DNA from: Coriobacteriia bacterium
Lineage (GTDB): Bacteria > Actinomycetota > Coriobacteriia > Coriobacteriales > RUG033
Reading direction: 5' to 3'
Assembly: GCA_015655215.1 (NCBI GenBank)
Contig: JAATFL010000001.1
Location: forward strand, 1-59,660
Length of the DNA: 59,660 nt
Positions 30,787-39,773 of this stretch are shown here, piece after piece. Below the pieces are notes generated by a model. That model was not told where the DNA came from, made no database searches, and saw nothing but the letters and a program-made list of their open reading frames with translations. Within the stretch, counting starts at the first letter, position 1. Every line of letters begins with the position of its first letter. Position numbers and translations under genes: made by a program.

Positions 30787-31182
30787 ATGGCTGAGAACAT
30801 CGCTGTTTACCAAGGCACCGGCCGTCGCAAGAACGCGGTCGCCCGCGTGCGCCTCGTCCCCGGGACCGGCAAGGTCACCGTCAACCACCGCGACGGCAAG
30901 GATTACTTCGGTCGCGAGGCCCTCGTCAACTACGCGTTGACCCCGTTCAAGATCACCGACACCGTCGACCACTTCGACGTCATCGCCTTGTGCGACGGGG
31001 GAGGCATCTCCGGTCAGGCCGGAGCGCTGCGCCACGGCATCGCCCGTGCCCTGCTCGACGCCGGCGATTACCGCGCCGAGCTCAAGAAGGCCGGCTATCT
31101 GACCCGCGACCCGCGTGTGGTCGAGCGCAAGAAATACGGTCTCAAGAAGGCGCGCAAGCGTCCACAGTTCTCCAAGCGCTAA
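30787..31182 (+). CDS. rpsI: 30S ribosomal protein S9
   Basis: Head protein whose C-terminal tail reaches the P-site tRNA. It is 131 residues. [19 protein letters not shown] and the terminal [16 protein letters not shown] with its final KR are diagnostic. GGAGGGCTAACAC at the rplM end supplies the binding site. A GC-rich hairpin follows 79 bases after the stop. Confidence 0.98.
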   Translation: MAENIAVYQGTGRRKNAVARVRLVPGTGKVTVNHRDGKDYFGREALVNYALTPFKITDTVDHFDVIALCDGGGISGQAGALRHGIARALLDAGDYRAELKKAGYLTRDPRVVERKKYGLKKARKRPQFSKR

Positions 31183-31260
31183 GGGACGGTGCTTCGCAGC
31201 CATCTCGCGCAGCGCACCCTCGCCTGCGTGACGTCTTCCACCTCCTGCATCGTGCGGTTT

Positions 31261-31292
31261 CACAGGGCCCGTCTCTCGAGGCGGGCCCTGTG
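31261..31292 (+). terminator. Hairpin after rpsI
   Basis: An 11-bp perfect stem, CACAGGGCCCG (31261-31271) with CGGGCCCTGTG (31282-31292), is extendable through a G-T pair. No T tract follows, so it may be a Rho-assisted or processing hairpin. The rest of 31183-31455 contains no gene. Confidence 0.5.
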
Positions 31293-31455
31293 CATAAGGA
31301 GAGACGGCGGGGGCGTTTCCCGGCGCCGCACGTGCGTGTGATGTCGCGGTCTGCGCAGGGTGCGACATGGCTATGCTCGCGGTAGGCATGTCGACGTTTC
31401 GAGCCATCGTACCGGTTGCATCGGCCGGGGCGGTGACTTCGTCGAAGGGAGGGAC

Positions 31456-32814
31456 ATGGCTCGCCTCTTTGGGACCGATGGTGTTCGCGGTGTGGCCAAC
31501 ATCGAGTTGACCCCCGAGCTTGCATTCCGCCTCGGGCAGGCGGCGGCGCGCTTCCTGGGGCCTCTCCTGGTCGTTGGCGAGGACACCCGCGCGAGCGGGG
31601 CGATGCTCGAGGCCGGTGTCATCGCCGGGGCCACATCGAGCGGTGCGACGGTGATGCGTGCGGGAATCATCCCCACGCCCGCGGTCGCCCTGCTCGCCCG
31701 TCAGTTCGCCGCGAGCGGCGGCATCGTCATATCCGCTTCGCACAACCCCCCCGAGTACAACGGCATCAAGTTCTTCGATGCGCAAGGGTACAAGCTCCCC
31801 ATGGCGCTCGAGGACGAGATCGAGGCGTTTCTCCACGAGCCCGCCGACGGCTCCGATGCCATCATCCGTCGCCCGCACGGCGGTGCCGTGGGGCGGGTGA
31901 TCGAGATCCCCGATGCCTGTGAGCGTTATATCGACCATGCGGTCGCCATCGTCGAGGAGCAGGGCATCCGGTTCGATGGCATCGAGGTGGCGCTCGATTG
32001 CGCGCACGGTGCCGCGTCGAGGACGACCGCCGAGGCCCTTCGCCGGCTCGGTGCCGACCTCACGGTGATCAACGGTAGCTGGGATGGTACCGATATCAAC
32101 GTGCAGTGCGGTTCGACGCACCTCGGGAGCATCGGTCGTCTCGTGCGGGTGACCCGCTCGCAGGTCGGGCTCGCCCACGACGGGGACGCCGACCGCCTGC
32201 TTGCCATAGATGAGAACGGCGATCCCATCGACGGTGACGTGATCGAGGCCATCTGCGCCGTCGACCTGGCGCGCCAGGGCAAGCTGCCCGGGAGGCGCGT
32301 GGTCTCGACGGTGATGTGCAACCTGGGGTTCACCCGCGCCATGGAGCGCGAGGGTATCGTGGTGGAGCAAACCGCCGTGGGCGATCGGCATGTGCTCGAG
32401 CGCATGCGCGAGACCGGTGCGGTGCTGGGGGGCGAGCAATCGGGTCACCTCATCTTCCTCGATCACAACTCGACGGGCGACGGTCTGATCACGGCCCTGC
32501 AGCTCCTGACCGCGATGCGTCGTGCGGACGCGTCGCTCTCGGAGCTCTCCCGGGTGATGCGGCGCTACCCGCAGGTCCTGGTGAACGTGCGGGTAGCCGA
32601 TCGGGAGTCGTACGCGGGCAACGAGTCCGTCGCCCGCGTCGTCGACAGCGTGAGCAGGCGTCTGGGCGAGGAGGGGCGCGTGCTGGTGCGTGCGAGTGGC
32701 ACCGAACCGCTCGTCCGGGTGATGGTCGAGGCGACGAGCGAGTATGATGCGGCTGTCTGCGCCAACGAGATCGCCCAGGTGGTGGTCGAGCAGCTTTCCG
32801 GCACGGTGGTCTGA
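31456..32814 (+). CDS. glmM: Phosphoglucosamine mutase
   Basis: Converts glucosamine-6-phosphate to glucosamine-1-phosphate for UDP-GlcNAc and cell-wall synthesis. ATG at 31456 gives 452 residues beginning MARLFGTDGVRGVANIEL, with GAAGGGAGGG upstream. The phosphoserine loop is ISASHNPPEYNGIKFF, the Mg2+ loop is DGDADR, the sugar-binding loop is GGEQSGH, and the phosphate-binding loop is RASGTEPLVRVM, all intact. It is followed by glmS, the preceding enzyme of the pathway, after about 200 bases. Confidence 0.96.
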   Translation: MARLFGTDGVRGVANIELTPELAFRLGQAAARFLGPLLVVGEDTRASGAMLEAGVIAGATSSGATVMRAGIIPTPAVALLARQFAASGGIVISASHNPPEYNGIKFFDAQGYKLPMALEDEIEAFLHEPADGSDAIIRRPHGGAVGRVIEIPDACERYIDHAVAIVEEQGIRFDGIEVALDCAHGAASRTTAEALRRLGADLTVINGSWDGTDINVQCGSTHLGSIGRLVRVTRSQVGLAHDGDADRLLAIDENGDPIDGDVIEAICAVDLARQGKLPGRRVVSTVMCNLGFTRAMEREGIVVEQTAVGDRHVLERMRETGAVLGGEQSGHLIFLDHNSTGDGLITALQLLTAMRRADASLSELSRVMRRYPQVLVNVRVADRESYAGNESVARVVDSVSRRLGEEGRVLVRASGTEPLVRVMVEATSEYDAAVCANEIAQVVVEQLSGTVV

Positions 32815-32816
32815 CC

Positions 32817-32848
32817 TTTCTCGGATGCGGGCTTTCTCGGATGCGGGC
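32817..32848 (+). repeat. 16-base perfect tandem duplication
   Basis: The unit TTTCTCGGATGCGGGC occurs at 32817-32832 and again at 32833-32848, directly after the glmM stop. It resembles a replication-slippage duplication with no evident function. The rest of the glmM-glmS gap (to 33011) has a TAAACT that could be a -10 near 32928, but no good -35. Confidence 0.8.
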
Positions 32849-33011
32849 GGGAATCGTGCCCATGATGCGTGGCGGCTGTTCGTGGAGACGTAACGGGTCC
32901 TTTCCCACCACGCATCCGCTCTCCTGCTAAACTAGTGCGATGCCTATCGGGGCATCCTGGCCCGAGGTTGAGCGGCGTCACGTCGCCCCTTGGTTTGAAG
33001 GAGGCAGCTCT

Positions 33012-34841
33012 ATGTGCGGTATCGTTGGATTCACCGGGTCAACGCCTTGCAAGGATATCCTTCTGACCGGCCTGTCCCTACTCGAGTATCGCGGATATGA
33101 CAGCGCGGGCATCGCCATTCTCGACGGTGCACGGGGCATGGACGTGTTCCGGGTGAAGGGGCGCGTCGAGGGTCTGGTCAAGCTTGTCGGCAACACGCCC
33201 CTTTTCGGCACCACGGGCATCGGGCACACGCGGTGGGCCACGCACGGTAAGCCGAGCGAGGTCAACGCCCATCCGCATCGCGACTGCACGGGCAAGATCG
33301 CCATCGTGCACAACGGCATCATCGAGAACTTCTCCGAGCTGCGCACCCAACTCATCGAACAGGGACACGTCTTCATCTCCGAGACCGATTCCGAGGTCAT
33401 CGCCCATCTCCTGGAACGTGCATACGAAGGCGACATGAGGGTTGCGATGACCGAGACGATCGCCCAGCTCGAGGGGGCGTACACCATCGTCGCCGTGCAC
33501 GCTGACCATCCCGACGAGATCGTCGCCGTGCGCAAGAGCTCCCCCCTCGTGGTGGGGTGCGCCGAGGGGTGCGCCGTCGTGGCATCCGACACGCCCGCCC
33601 TCATCGAGGTGACACGGGACGTGGTGTTCCCCGACGACGGGGTCGTGTGCGTACTGCACTCCGGTGGCACCGTCGACTACTTCGATGGTGACGGTGTGCC
33701 CGTCTCGCCTGAGACGGTGCATATCGACTGGAGCATCGACGAGGCGAAGCTGGGCGGCTACGAGGACTTCATGGACAAGGAGATCGCCGAGCAGCCGCGT
33801 GTCGTGCGTGACACGCTCGCCGGTCGCGTGAAGGACGGCAGGGTCATCATCGACGAGCTCGCCCTCACCGCAGAGGACATCGCCGCCATCGACCGCGTGT
33901 ACATCATCGCATGCGGCACGAGCTACCATGCGGGGCTCATCGCCAAGAACCTGATCGAGGCATGGTCGCGCATCCCGTGCGATGTGGAGGTGGCGAGCGA
34001 GTTCCGTTACCGCGACCCCATCGTGTCCCCGTCCACGCTCGTCATAGCCGTCTCGCAATCAGGGGAGACGGCCGACACCGTCGAGGCCGTCCAGCTGGCG
34101 CGCACCCATGGTGCGCGCGTCTTCGCCATCACCAACTCGGTGGGCAGTCGCATCACGCGCGAGAGCGATGGCGTCATCTACGCGCAGGCCGGTCCTGAGA
34201 CCTGCGTCGCCGCCACGAAGTCGTTTTTGGCACAGGTCGTCGCGCTCACCCTCGTGGCACTCTACCTCGGGCAGGCACGCGGCCACCTCACGTGCGCCCA
34301 AGTTCGCATGTTCTACCGTGAGATGCAGCGACTACCCGAGCAGATCACGGCGATCCTCGACGACACCACGTCCATCGAGCACGCTGCGGAGATCATCGAC
34401 GGTGCCACGTCGGCGCTGTTCATCGGGCGTGGCATCGGGGCGACCACCTGTTACGAGGGCGCTCTCAAGTTGAAGGAGATATCGTACGTGCACGCCGAGG
34501 CCTTCGCCGCCGGTGAGATCAAGCACGGTCCCATCGCGCTGGTCGACGAGGCGATGCCGGTCGTCGCGCTCATGATCAAGAGCGCGACGCGTGACAAGAT
34601 GGTGAGCAACATCGCCGAGGTGAGGGCGCGTGGCGCGAAGGTCATCGGTATCGCGACGCAAGGCGACCCTGACGCCGAGCACATCTGCGACGAGGTCATC
34701 TACATCCCCGCTGTGCGCGAGTGCTTCTCCGCCATCACCGCAAGCGTCGTGCTGCAGGTGCTCGCGCGCTGCGTGGCAAAGACCCGCGGCTGCGACGTGG
34801 ACAAGCCCCGCAACCTCGCCAAGTCGGTCACCGTTGAGTAG
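33012..34841 (+). CDS. glmS: Glutamine-fructose-6-phosphate aminotransferase (isomerising)
   Basis: Makes glucosamine-6-phosphate from fructose-6-phosphate and glutamine, the entry step of amino-sugar synthesis. ATG at 33012 gives 609 residues starting MCGIVGF, so Cys2 becomes the catalytic N-terminal nucleophile after Met removal; this fixes the start. GAAGGAGGC lies upstream. The glutaminase domain includes HTRWATHGKPS; two SIS sugar-isomerase domains follow (CGTSYHAGL, SQSGETADT, FIGRGIGATTCYEGALKLKE), ending KPRNLAKSVTVE as in the family. I saw no glmS ribozyme-like leader. Confidence 0.97.
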   Translation: MCGIVGFTGSTPCKDILLTGLSLLEYRGYDSAGIAILDGARGMDVFRVKGRVEGLVKLVGNTPLFGTTGIGHTRWATHGKPSEVNAHPHRDCTGKIAIVHNGIIENFSELRTQLIEQGHVFISETDSEVIAHLLERAYEGDMRVAMTETIAQLEGAYTIVAVHADHPDEIVAVRKSSPLVVGCAEGCAVVASDTPALIEVTRDVVFPDDGVVCVLHSGGTVDYFDGDGVPVSPETVHIDWSIDEAKLGGYEDFMDKEIAEQPRVVRDTLAGRVKDGRVIIDELALTAEDIAAIDRVYIIACGTSYHAGLIAKNLIEAWSRIPCDVEVASEFRYRDPIVSPSTLVIAVSQSGETADTVEAVQLARTHGARVFAITNSVGSRITRESDGVIYAQAGPETCVAATKSFLAQVVALTLVALYLGQARGHLTCAQVRMFYREMQRLPEQITAILDDTTSIEHAAEIIDGATSALFIGRGIGATTCYEGALKLKEISYVHAEAFAAGEIKHGPIALVDEAMPVVALMIKSATRDKMVSNIAEVRARGAKVIGIATQGDPDAEHICDEVIYIPAVRECFSAITASVVLQVLARCVAKTRGCDVDKPRNLAKSVTVE

Positions 34842-34845
34842 CGCC

Positions 34846-35529
34846 ATGGACAAGGACGGGGACAGGGAGCCAGAGGGGGTCCTCGCCGTGCAACCCGAGG
34901 AGGCGACCTCCCTGGACGTCGCCAAGCCACCCGTCGCCGGCCTCGGGGTCGACATCGTGGAGATAGCCCGCATGCAGCGGGCGGTGAGTCGCTCGCCGCA
35001 TTTCGCGCAACGCGTGTTCACCGAGCACGAGCGTGCCTACTGCGACGCAAAGGCCAGACCCGAGCAGAGCTACGCCGCCCACTTCGCCGCGAAGGAGGCG
35101 GTGGTCAAGGCGCTGGGCTGCGGATTCTCCGCGGGTATCAAGATCACCGATGTCGAGGTCAGCCATAACGGGAAGGGACGGCCCTTCGTGATCCTGCACG
35201 GAGCCGCCGCACGCACCGCCACGGCGCAGGGGGTCGTTTCGCTGCCCATCTCGCTCTCGCACACGCATGATACCGCCATCGCCAACGCCGTCGCGGTGAC
35301 GAGCGCGGTGCAGCCCCATCCGGACGAGCGCGAGGATCCCAAGGCCCGCTTGGCAGCGGCCTTCAAGGAGGCGCGCTCCCTCCTCGACGACCTGGGGCCA
35401 ACCGATGGGAATGGGGCGCAGGGTGTTCCGGTGCAGACAGTGCCTCGGCGGGTCGAGGAGGGTCCGGAGGAGGCTGAAGCCACCGACGTGACGGACGATG
35501 TGGGGGATGAGCGGTCCCTGACCGTATGA
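34846..35529 (+). CDS. acpS: Holo-[acyl-carrier-protein] synthase with extended termini
   Basis: Transfers 4'-phosphopantetheine from CoA to acyl carrier protein. The core (about residues 30-150) has GLGVDIVEIARM (Mg2+ Asp), RVFTEHERAYC and FAAKEAVVKALG (Glu/Lys), all AcpS hallmarks. The product is 227 residues against about 120 for most AcpS. It has a 28-residue acidic N-terminus and an acidic C-terminal tail of about 75 residues of unknown role. The ATG at 34846 is 4 bases after glmS; an alternative GTG at 34888 would remove part of the N-terminus. It lies beside the NAD(P)HX repair gene, an arrangement common with acpS and alr. Confidence 0.9.
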   Translation: MDKDGDREPEGVLAVQPEEATSLDVAKPPVAGLGVDIVEIARMQRAVSRSPHFAQRVFTEHERAYCDAKARPEQSYAAHFAAKEAVVKALGCGFSAGIKITDVEVSHNGKGRPFVILHGAAARTATAQGVVSLPISLSHTHDTAIANAVAVTSAVQPHPDEREDPKARLAAAFKEARSLLDDLGPTDGNGAQGVPVQTVPRRVEEGPEEAEATDVTDDVGDERSLTV

Positions 35530-35546
35530 AGAGAGGGGTGTGAGGC

Positions 35547-37124
35547 ATGCGCCCGATACTGGATTGCGCCGCCACGGCGCTGATGGAGGACGCCGCCGAG
35601 GCGGCGGGGTGTCCCGGAGGCGAGTTGATGGCTCGCGCGGGGACGGCGGTGGCACGCCAGGCACAGGCGATGGCGCCCGAGGGTCCCATCGTCGCGCTCA
35701 CGGGTTCCGGCAACAACGGCGGCGACGGGTGGATGGCGGCACAGAGGCTTCGTGCCGCCGGCCGGCAGGTCGAGGTGCTCTCCGTCTGTGATCCCGGGCA
35801 CCTCAAGGGTATCGCCCGCGATGCGGCGCGTGCTGCCGTCGATGCGGGGGTGCCCGCACTCGTCTCACCCGATGCGGAGACGGTCCGTGCGGTTCTCTCG
35901 AAGGCGAGCCTCGCCATAGACGGGCTCCTGGGCACGGGTTTCTCCGGGTCGTTGCGCCAACCGTTCTCGTCGTGGTCGAGGATGCTGCGCCGAAGCGGGG
36001 TACCCGTCCTGTCCATCGACGTGCCGAGCGGCTTGGAACCGGACACCGGGGTCGTGGCCGAGGACGGGGTGCGGGCGGAGTGCACGCTCGCGTGCATGAC
36101 GGTGAAGCCGGGTATGGTGGGCGGTGCCGGAGGGGTGGCCTGCGGGCGCATCGTGCTCGACGGCCTGGGGGTCGAGGAGCTGCTTCCCGGTGCGTACGCG
36201 GCGCATGCGCTCGCGCAGGAGGGAGAGGCGTCGGACTTCGCGTCGCTCATGCCCCACCTTGACCCCGTTGCAAGCAAGTACACGCGTGGAGCGGTGCTGG
36301 TCGTGGCTGGATCCACGTCCTTCCCGGGCGCAGCGGTGCTGTGCAGCAGGGCCGCGGCGCGCAGCGGGGCGGGGTACGTGACGCTCGCCGCCCCCGAACC
36401 CATCGTCGGCGTGCTGCAGGTGCACCTGGTGAGCGTGCCCGTCGCCGCGATGCCCGCGCGCGATGGCGCCTTCGACGCATCCGCCATCGCCTCGGTCATC
36501 GGACGTTGCGCCAAGATGCGCTCCGTGGTGTTCGGTCCCGGGGTGACGCGTACGGTCGGCGCGCGAGCGCTCCTCGATGCGCTCATGCGTCGCTGCCCCC
36601 TCCCGCTGGTCGTGGATGCCGACGGGCTCTTCCTCCTCGCCCAGCTCGACGGTGCCGTCGCGGCGCGCAGGGATGCGGGTCTGCCTCTGGTCGTGACCCC
36701 ACATGCGGGGGAGATGCGCCGTCTGCTGGAGTCGGACTGGATGGGTGCGGCGACGGGTGAGGTGGCGTCGATGGCCTTGGACGCGCCCATTGGGCGCGTG
36801 GCCGTCGCGCGGGCGATGGCGACGCGCCTTGGCGCGACCGTGGTGCTCAAGGGACCTGGGACGGTCGTGGCGGATGCGACCCGTGCGCTCGTCTCGGGTG
36901 AGGGGACCGCGGCGCTGGCCACGGCCGGCACGGGGGACGTCCTCGCCGGCATGGTGGGAGCCCTCCTCGCCCAGGGCCTCGCACCTTTCGAAGCGGCCTC
37001 TCTGGCCGTGCACCTGCATGGGCTCGCGGGTCGACGGGCGGCCGGTCGTCTCACCGAGATGTGCGTGACCGCCGCCGACGTGTGCGATGCGATACCGGAG
37101 GCCGTCGCGCGCACGCTTGCCTGA
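35547..37124 (+). CDS. nnr: Bifunctional NAD(P)HX epimerase / dehydratase
   Basis: Repairs hydrated NADH and NADPH. It is 525 residues with two domains. The N-terminal YjeF_N epimerase (1 to about 220) has GSGNNGGDGWMAAQRL and IDVPSGLEPDTG. The C-terminal ribokinase-like ADP-dependent dehydratase (about 240-525) has GSTSFPGAAVL, VVTPHAGEM and ATAGTGDVLAGMVGALLAQG with the catalytic Asp. GAGAGGGGTGTGAGG precedes the ATG. It lies between acpS and alr, a frequent order. Confidence 0.94.
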   Translation: MRPILDCAATALMEDAAEAAGCPGGELMARAGTAVARQAQAMAPEGPIVALTGSGNNGGDGWMAAQRLRAAGRQVEVLSVCDPGHLKGIARDAARAAVDAGVPALVSPDAETVRAVLSKASLAIDGLLGTGFSGSLRQPFSSWSRMLRRSGVPVLSIDVPSGLEPDTGVVAEDGVRAECTLACMTVKPGMVGGAGGVACGRIVLDGLGVEELLPGAYAAHALAQEGEASDFASLMPHLDPVASKYTRGAVLVVAGSTSFPGAAVLCSRAAARSGAGYVTLAAPEPIVGVLQVHLVSVPVAAMPARDGAFDASAIASVIGRCAKMRSVVFGPGVTRTVGARALLDALMRRCPLPLVVDADGLFLLAQLDGAVAARRDAGLPLVVTPHAGEMRRLLESDWMGAATGEVASMALDAPIGRVAVARAMATRLGATVVLKGPGTVVADATRALVSGEGTAALATAGTGDVLAGMVGALLAQGLAPFEAASLAVHLHGLAGRRAAGRLTEMCVTAADVCDAIPEAVARTLA

Positions 37125-37317
37125 GATGCGCCGGGGAGAGCGCCCGTCAGCCGCGCGGTGGGGGACGGGATCTCCCATCACCCACAGCTGGCTGAGAGGG
37201 GGACATCGGCCACCCGCTCGATGGGCCTTCGGCGAGCATGGGTGCGGGTGCGTTGGAGTAGGATGGGCGTATCCACGACCCAGGCGAGGACACGATCGAA
37301 CGAGGAGGGGCGCCACG

Positions 37318-38475
37318 ATGGACGAAAGCACTGATGGCAGGGGACTGACGCGTTGGGCGTGGGTCGAGATCGACTCCTCGGCCATCGCGTACAACCTGCG
37401 GAAGGCACGCAACATGGCAGGCCGTGGCGGCCAGGTCATGGCCGTCGTCAAGGCGGACGCCTATGGGCACGGCGCGGAGCAGGTGTCGCGTATCGCCCTC
37501 AAGGCCGGCGCGGATCGCCTCGCCGTCGCCATGGTCGCCGAAGGCGTCAAGTTGCGCTCCGTGGGCATCGCGGCACCCATCCTCTGCCTTGCGGAACCGC
37601 CCATCACGTCGATCCCCCTTTTGGTGGACAACCGCATCACACCCACGGTGGACACCGTGGACTTCGCGATAGCGCTTGGCGAGGCCGCCGATGCGCGTGG
37701 TCAGGTCGCCCCCTACCACCTGGCCATCAACACGGGGATGAACCGCATCGGCGTCATGCCGGTCGATGCCGTTCCGTTTCTGCGGGCGATCGACTTCCAT
37801 CGAGGGATACAGCTGGAGGGCGTCTTCACGCACTTCGCCACCGCTGACTGTCCCGAGGAATGGGATTTCCGTATCCAGTTGCGTCGCTTCAACGAGACGA
37901 TCGATGCCATCCGTGCCGCTGGGTTCAACCCGGGCATCGTACATGCGGCGAGTTCGCCGGCCACGATCCGCTATCCCGAGGCGCGCTTCGACATGGTGCG
38001 CTATGGCATCTCCATGTACGGTCTTCACTCGTCCGACGTGACACGCAGCCTCATCGAGCTGAGACCGGCCATGAGCGTGAAGGCGCGCGTCTCGTTCGTG
38101 AAGACACCGGCCACCGGAGAGGGTGTGAGCTACGGCATGCACTACCGCACGCCGGGGGGCATCCAGATCGCCACCCTGCCCCTTGGATACGGTGACGGCA
38201 TGGCGCGTGCGCTGTCCGGTCGCTGCCACGTGCTCATCAACGGCATGCGCTGCAACCAGGTGGGCAACGTGTGCATGGACCAGATGATGGTGGAGATACC
38301 CGGGAACTCACCGCTTCACCCGCACGGTCCCGTCGAGATAGGGGACGAGGCGGTCATCATCGGCCGCCAGGGCGATGGCGAGATCATGCTCGACGAGCAT
38401 GCGGACCTTCTCGGCACGGTGACCCACGAGGTAGCCATCCACTTCGGACAGCGTCTGCAGAGGTTCTATGTCTAA
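37318..38475 (+). CDS. alr: Alanine racemase
   Basis: PLP enzyme making D-alanine for peptidoglycan. ATG at 37318 with CGAGGAGGGG upstream gives 385 residues. The PLP lysine is K45 in VVKADAYGHG. The catalytic tyrosine region is VSYGMHYRTPGGIQIATLPLG, and the C-terminal domain has MRCNQVGNVCMDQMMV and GTVTHEVA. The longer frame from 37087 overlaps nnr and is rejected. The 193-base gap before it holds no gene. Its end overlaps an alternative start of the next gene. Confidence 0.96.
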   Translation: MDESTDGRGLTRWAWVEIDSSAIAYNLRKARNMAGRGGQVMAVVKADAYGHGAEQVSRIALKAGADRLAVAMVAEGVKLRSVGIAAPILCLAEPPITSIPLLVDNRITPTVDTVDFAIALGEAADARGQVAPYHLAINTGMNRIGVMPVDAVPFLRAIDFHRGIQLEGVFTHFATADCPEEWDFRIQLRRFNETIDAIRAAGFNPGIVHAASSPATIRYPEARFDMVRYGISMYGLHSSDVTRSLIELRPAMSVKARVSFVKTPATGEGVSYGMHYRTPGGIQIATLPLGYGDGMARALSGRCHVLINGMRCNQVGNVCMDQMMVEIPGNSPLHPHGPVEIGDEAVIIGRQGDGEIMLDEHADLLGTVTHEVAIHFGQRLQRFYV

Positions 38476-38500
38476 CGAGACACCTGAGAAGGAGACTGCC

Positions 38501-39202
38501 ATGACCCCCTCGTCGCCGGACCCCAACCATCCACGCACCCAGCGCCCGCGCCCGTCGCTCGAGGCGGTGCGCGCCGAGATCGGCGACTGCCGTCGCTGCC
38601 CGCTGTCCGAGACGCGCACGACGCTCGTCTTCGGCGTGGGCGATCCCCACGCGCGCGTGATGTTCATCGGTGAGGCACCGGGTAAGAACGAGGACCTGAA
38701 GGGAGAGCCGTTCGTGGGTGCGGCGGGCCACCTGCTCGACGAGTTGCTCGCTGAGGCGGGCCTCGTACGCGACCAGGTATACATCGCCAACATCCTCAAG
38801 TGCCGGCCGCCGGGCAATCGCGACCCGCGTCCAGATGAGATCGAGCTCTGCACGCCATACCTTCGCGATCAGGTGCGCGCCATCTGGCCGGACGTCATCG
38901 TCACGCTGGGTAACTTCGCGACGCACTTCATACTGCATACCGAGCGCGGCATCACCGGACTGAGGGGCAAGGTGTATCGCACCGGGCACTTCCAGGTGCT
39001 CCCCATCTTCCATCCCGCGGCGGCGATCTACGACCGGTCGAAGGTCGACATCCTGCACGCCGACTTCACCCTTCTCAGAGGGTTGCTCTCGCCTGTCGAA
39101 GCGGCTGCATCCGAATGCACCGAAGGGTCCGATCACGGCGCCGGCAAGCCCGCCGAGAACCCCGAGCCGTCTGCGCCGACCCTATGGGAAGACGTCAAGT
39201 GA
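38501..39202 (+). CDS. Uracil-DNA glycosylase, family 4 (Fe-S type)
   Basis: Excises uracil from DNA at the first step of base-excision repair. ATG at 38501 with AGAAGGAG 7 bases upstream gives 233 residues; an in-frame ATG at 38468 overlapping alr adds 11 residues. Motif A is GEAPGKNEDLKGEPFVG, motif B is FHPAAAIY, and cysteines for a 4Fe-4S cluster are in CRRCPLS, LKCRPPGNRDP and ELCTPYL. The last 30 or so residues are a low-complexity Glu/Pro/Ala tail ending LWEDVK. The stop overlaps the tsaE GTG. Confidence 0.93.
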   Translation: MTPSSPDPNHPRTQRPRPSLEAVRAEIGDCRRCPLSETRTTLVFGVGDPHARVMFIGEAPGKNEDLKGEPFVGAAGHLLDELLAEAGLVRDQVYIANILKCRPPGNRDPRPDEIELCTPYLRDQVRAIWPDVIVTLGNFATHFILHTERGITGLRGKVYRTGHFQVLPIFHPAAAIYDRSKVDILHADFTLLRGLLSPVEAAASECTEGSDHGAGKPAENPEPSAPTLWEDVK

Positions 39203-39762
39203 CCCGATCGACCCAACCGGCGTCCTCCCCGTCGTGGTCCACGGAGTCGGACAGCCGCGAGGACACCGAGGACCTGGGTGCATCGCTGGCCCCCTTCCTC
39301 GCGCCCGACGACGTGGTCATCCTCGCTGGCGACCTCGGGGCGGGCAAGACCCAGTTCGCGAAGGGCGTCGCCCGCGGCCTTGGCTCAAAAGGCTCGGTCA
39401 CGAGCCCCACGTTCAACATCCTGCTCATCCACGAGGGGGGACGGCTTCCCTTCTACCACTTCGACCTCTACCGTCTCGATGAGGAGTGGCAGCTCGATGA
39501 CATCGACTACTTCGGGATGATCGAGGATGGCGCCGCCTCGGTGGTGGAATGGGGTGACCGGTTCCCCGATGCGCTGCCTCCATCCTATCTCGACGTGCGC
39601 ATCACCCTACGGTATCGTGCTTCGGCGAAGGGGAGGTCGGACCAGGGTGCCGCCGACCAGGTGGTGCCGACGCGCGTCTTCGAGGTGCGGGGCGTGGGCG
39701 TGAGGGGAGAGCGCCTCTCGGGACAGTGGGCCACGGCCCTTGGAATCGACCTCCAGGTTTGA
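39199..39762 (+). CDS. tsaE: tRNA t6A synthesis ATPase TsaE
   Basis: ATPase partner of TsaB-TsaD in making threonylcarbamoyladenosine at tRNA position 37. GTG at 39199 gives 187 residues. Walker A is GDLGAGKTQFAKGVARGLG, then SPTFNILLIHEG, FYHFDLYRL and EWGDRFPDALP, all typical. The N-terminal 25 and the C-terminal 35 residues are variable. The start overlaps the uracil-DNA glycosylase stop (GTGA), so translation is coupled. It is followed by the TsaB-TsaD fusion, completing t6A genes except tsaC, which is not here. Confidence 0.95.
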   Translation: MTRSTQPASSPSWSTESDSREDTEDLGASLAPFLAPDDVVILAGDLGAGKTQFAKGVARGLGSKGSVTSPTFNILLIHEGGRLPFYHFDLYRLDEEWQLDDIDYFGMIEDGAASVVEWGDRFPDALPPSYLDVRITLRYRASAKGRSDQGAADQVVPTRVFEVRGVGVRGERLSGQWATALGIDLQV

Positions 39763-39773
39763 AGGGAACGGGT

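Noticed and set aside
33000-33011. Possible glmS ribozyme in the glmS leader
   Set aside because: Only about 70 bases of leader follow the likely promoter, and no conserved glmS-ribozyme core could be recognised.
37180-37215. CTGAGAGGGGG upstream of alr resembling part of a TPP riboswitch
   Set aside because: The second conserved half of the thiamine riboswitch (the ACCTGATC-like part) and the closing stem are absent, and alr is not a thiamine gene.
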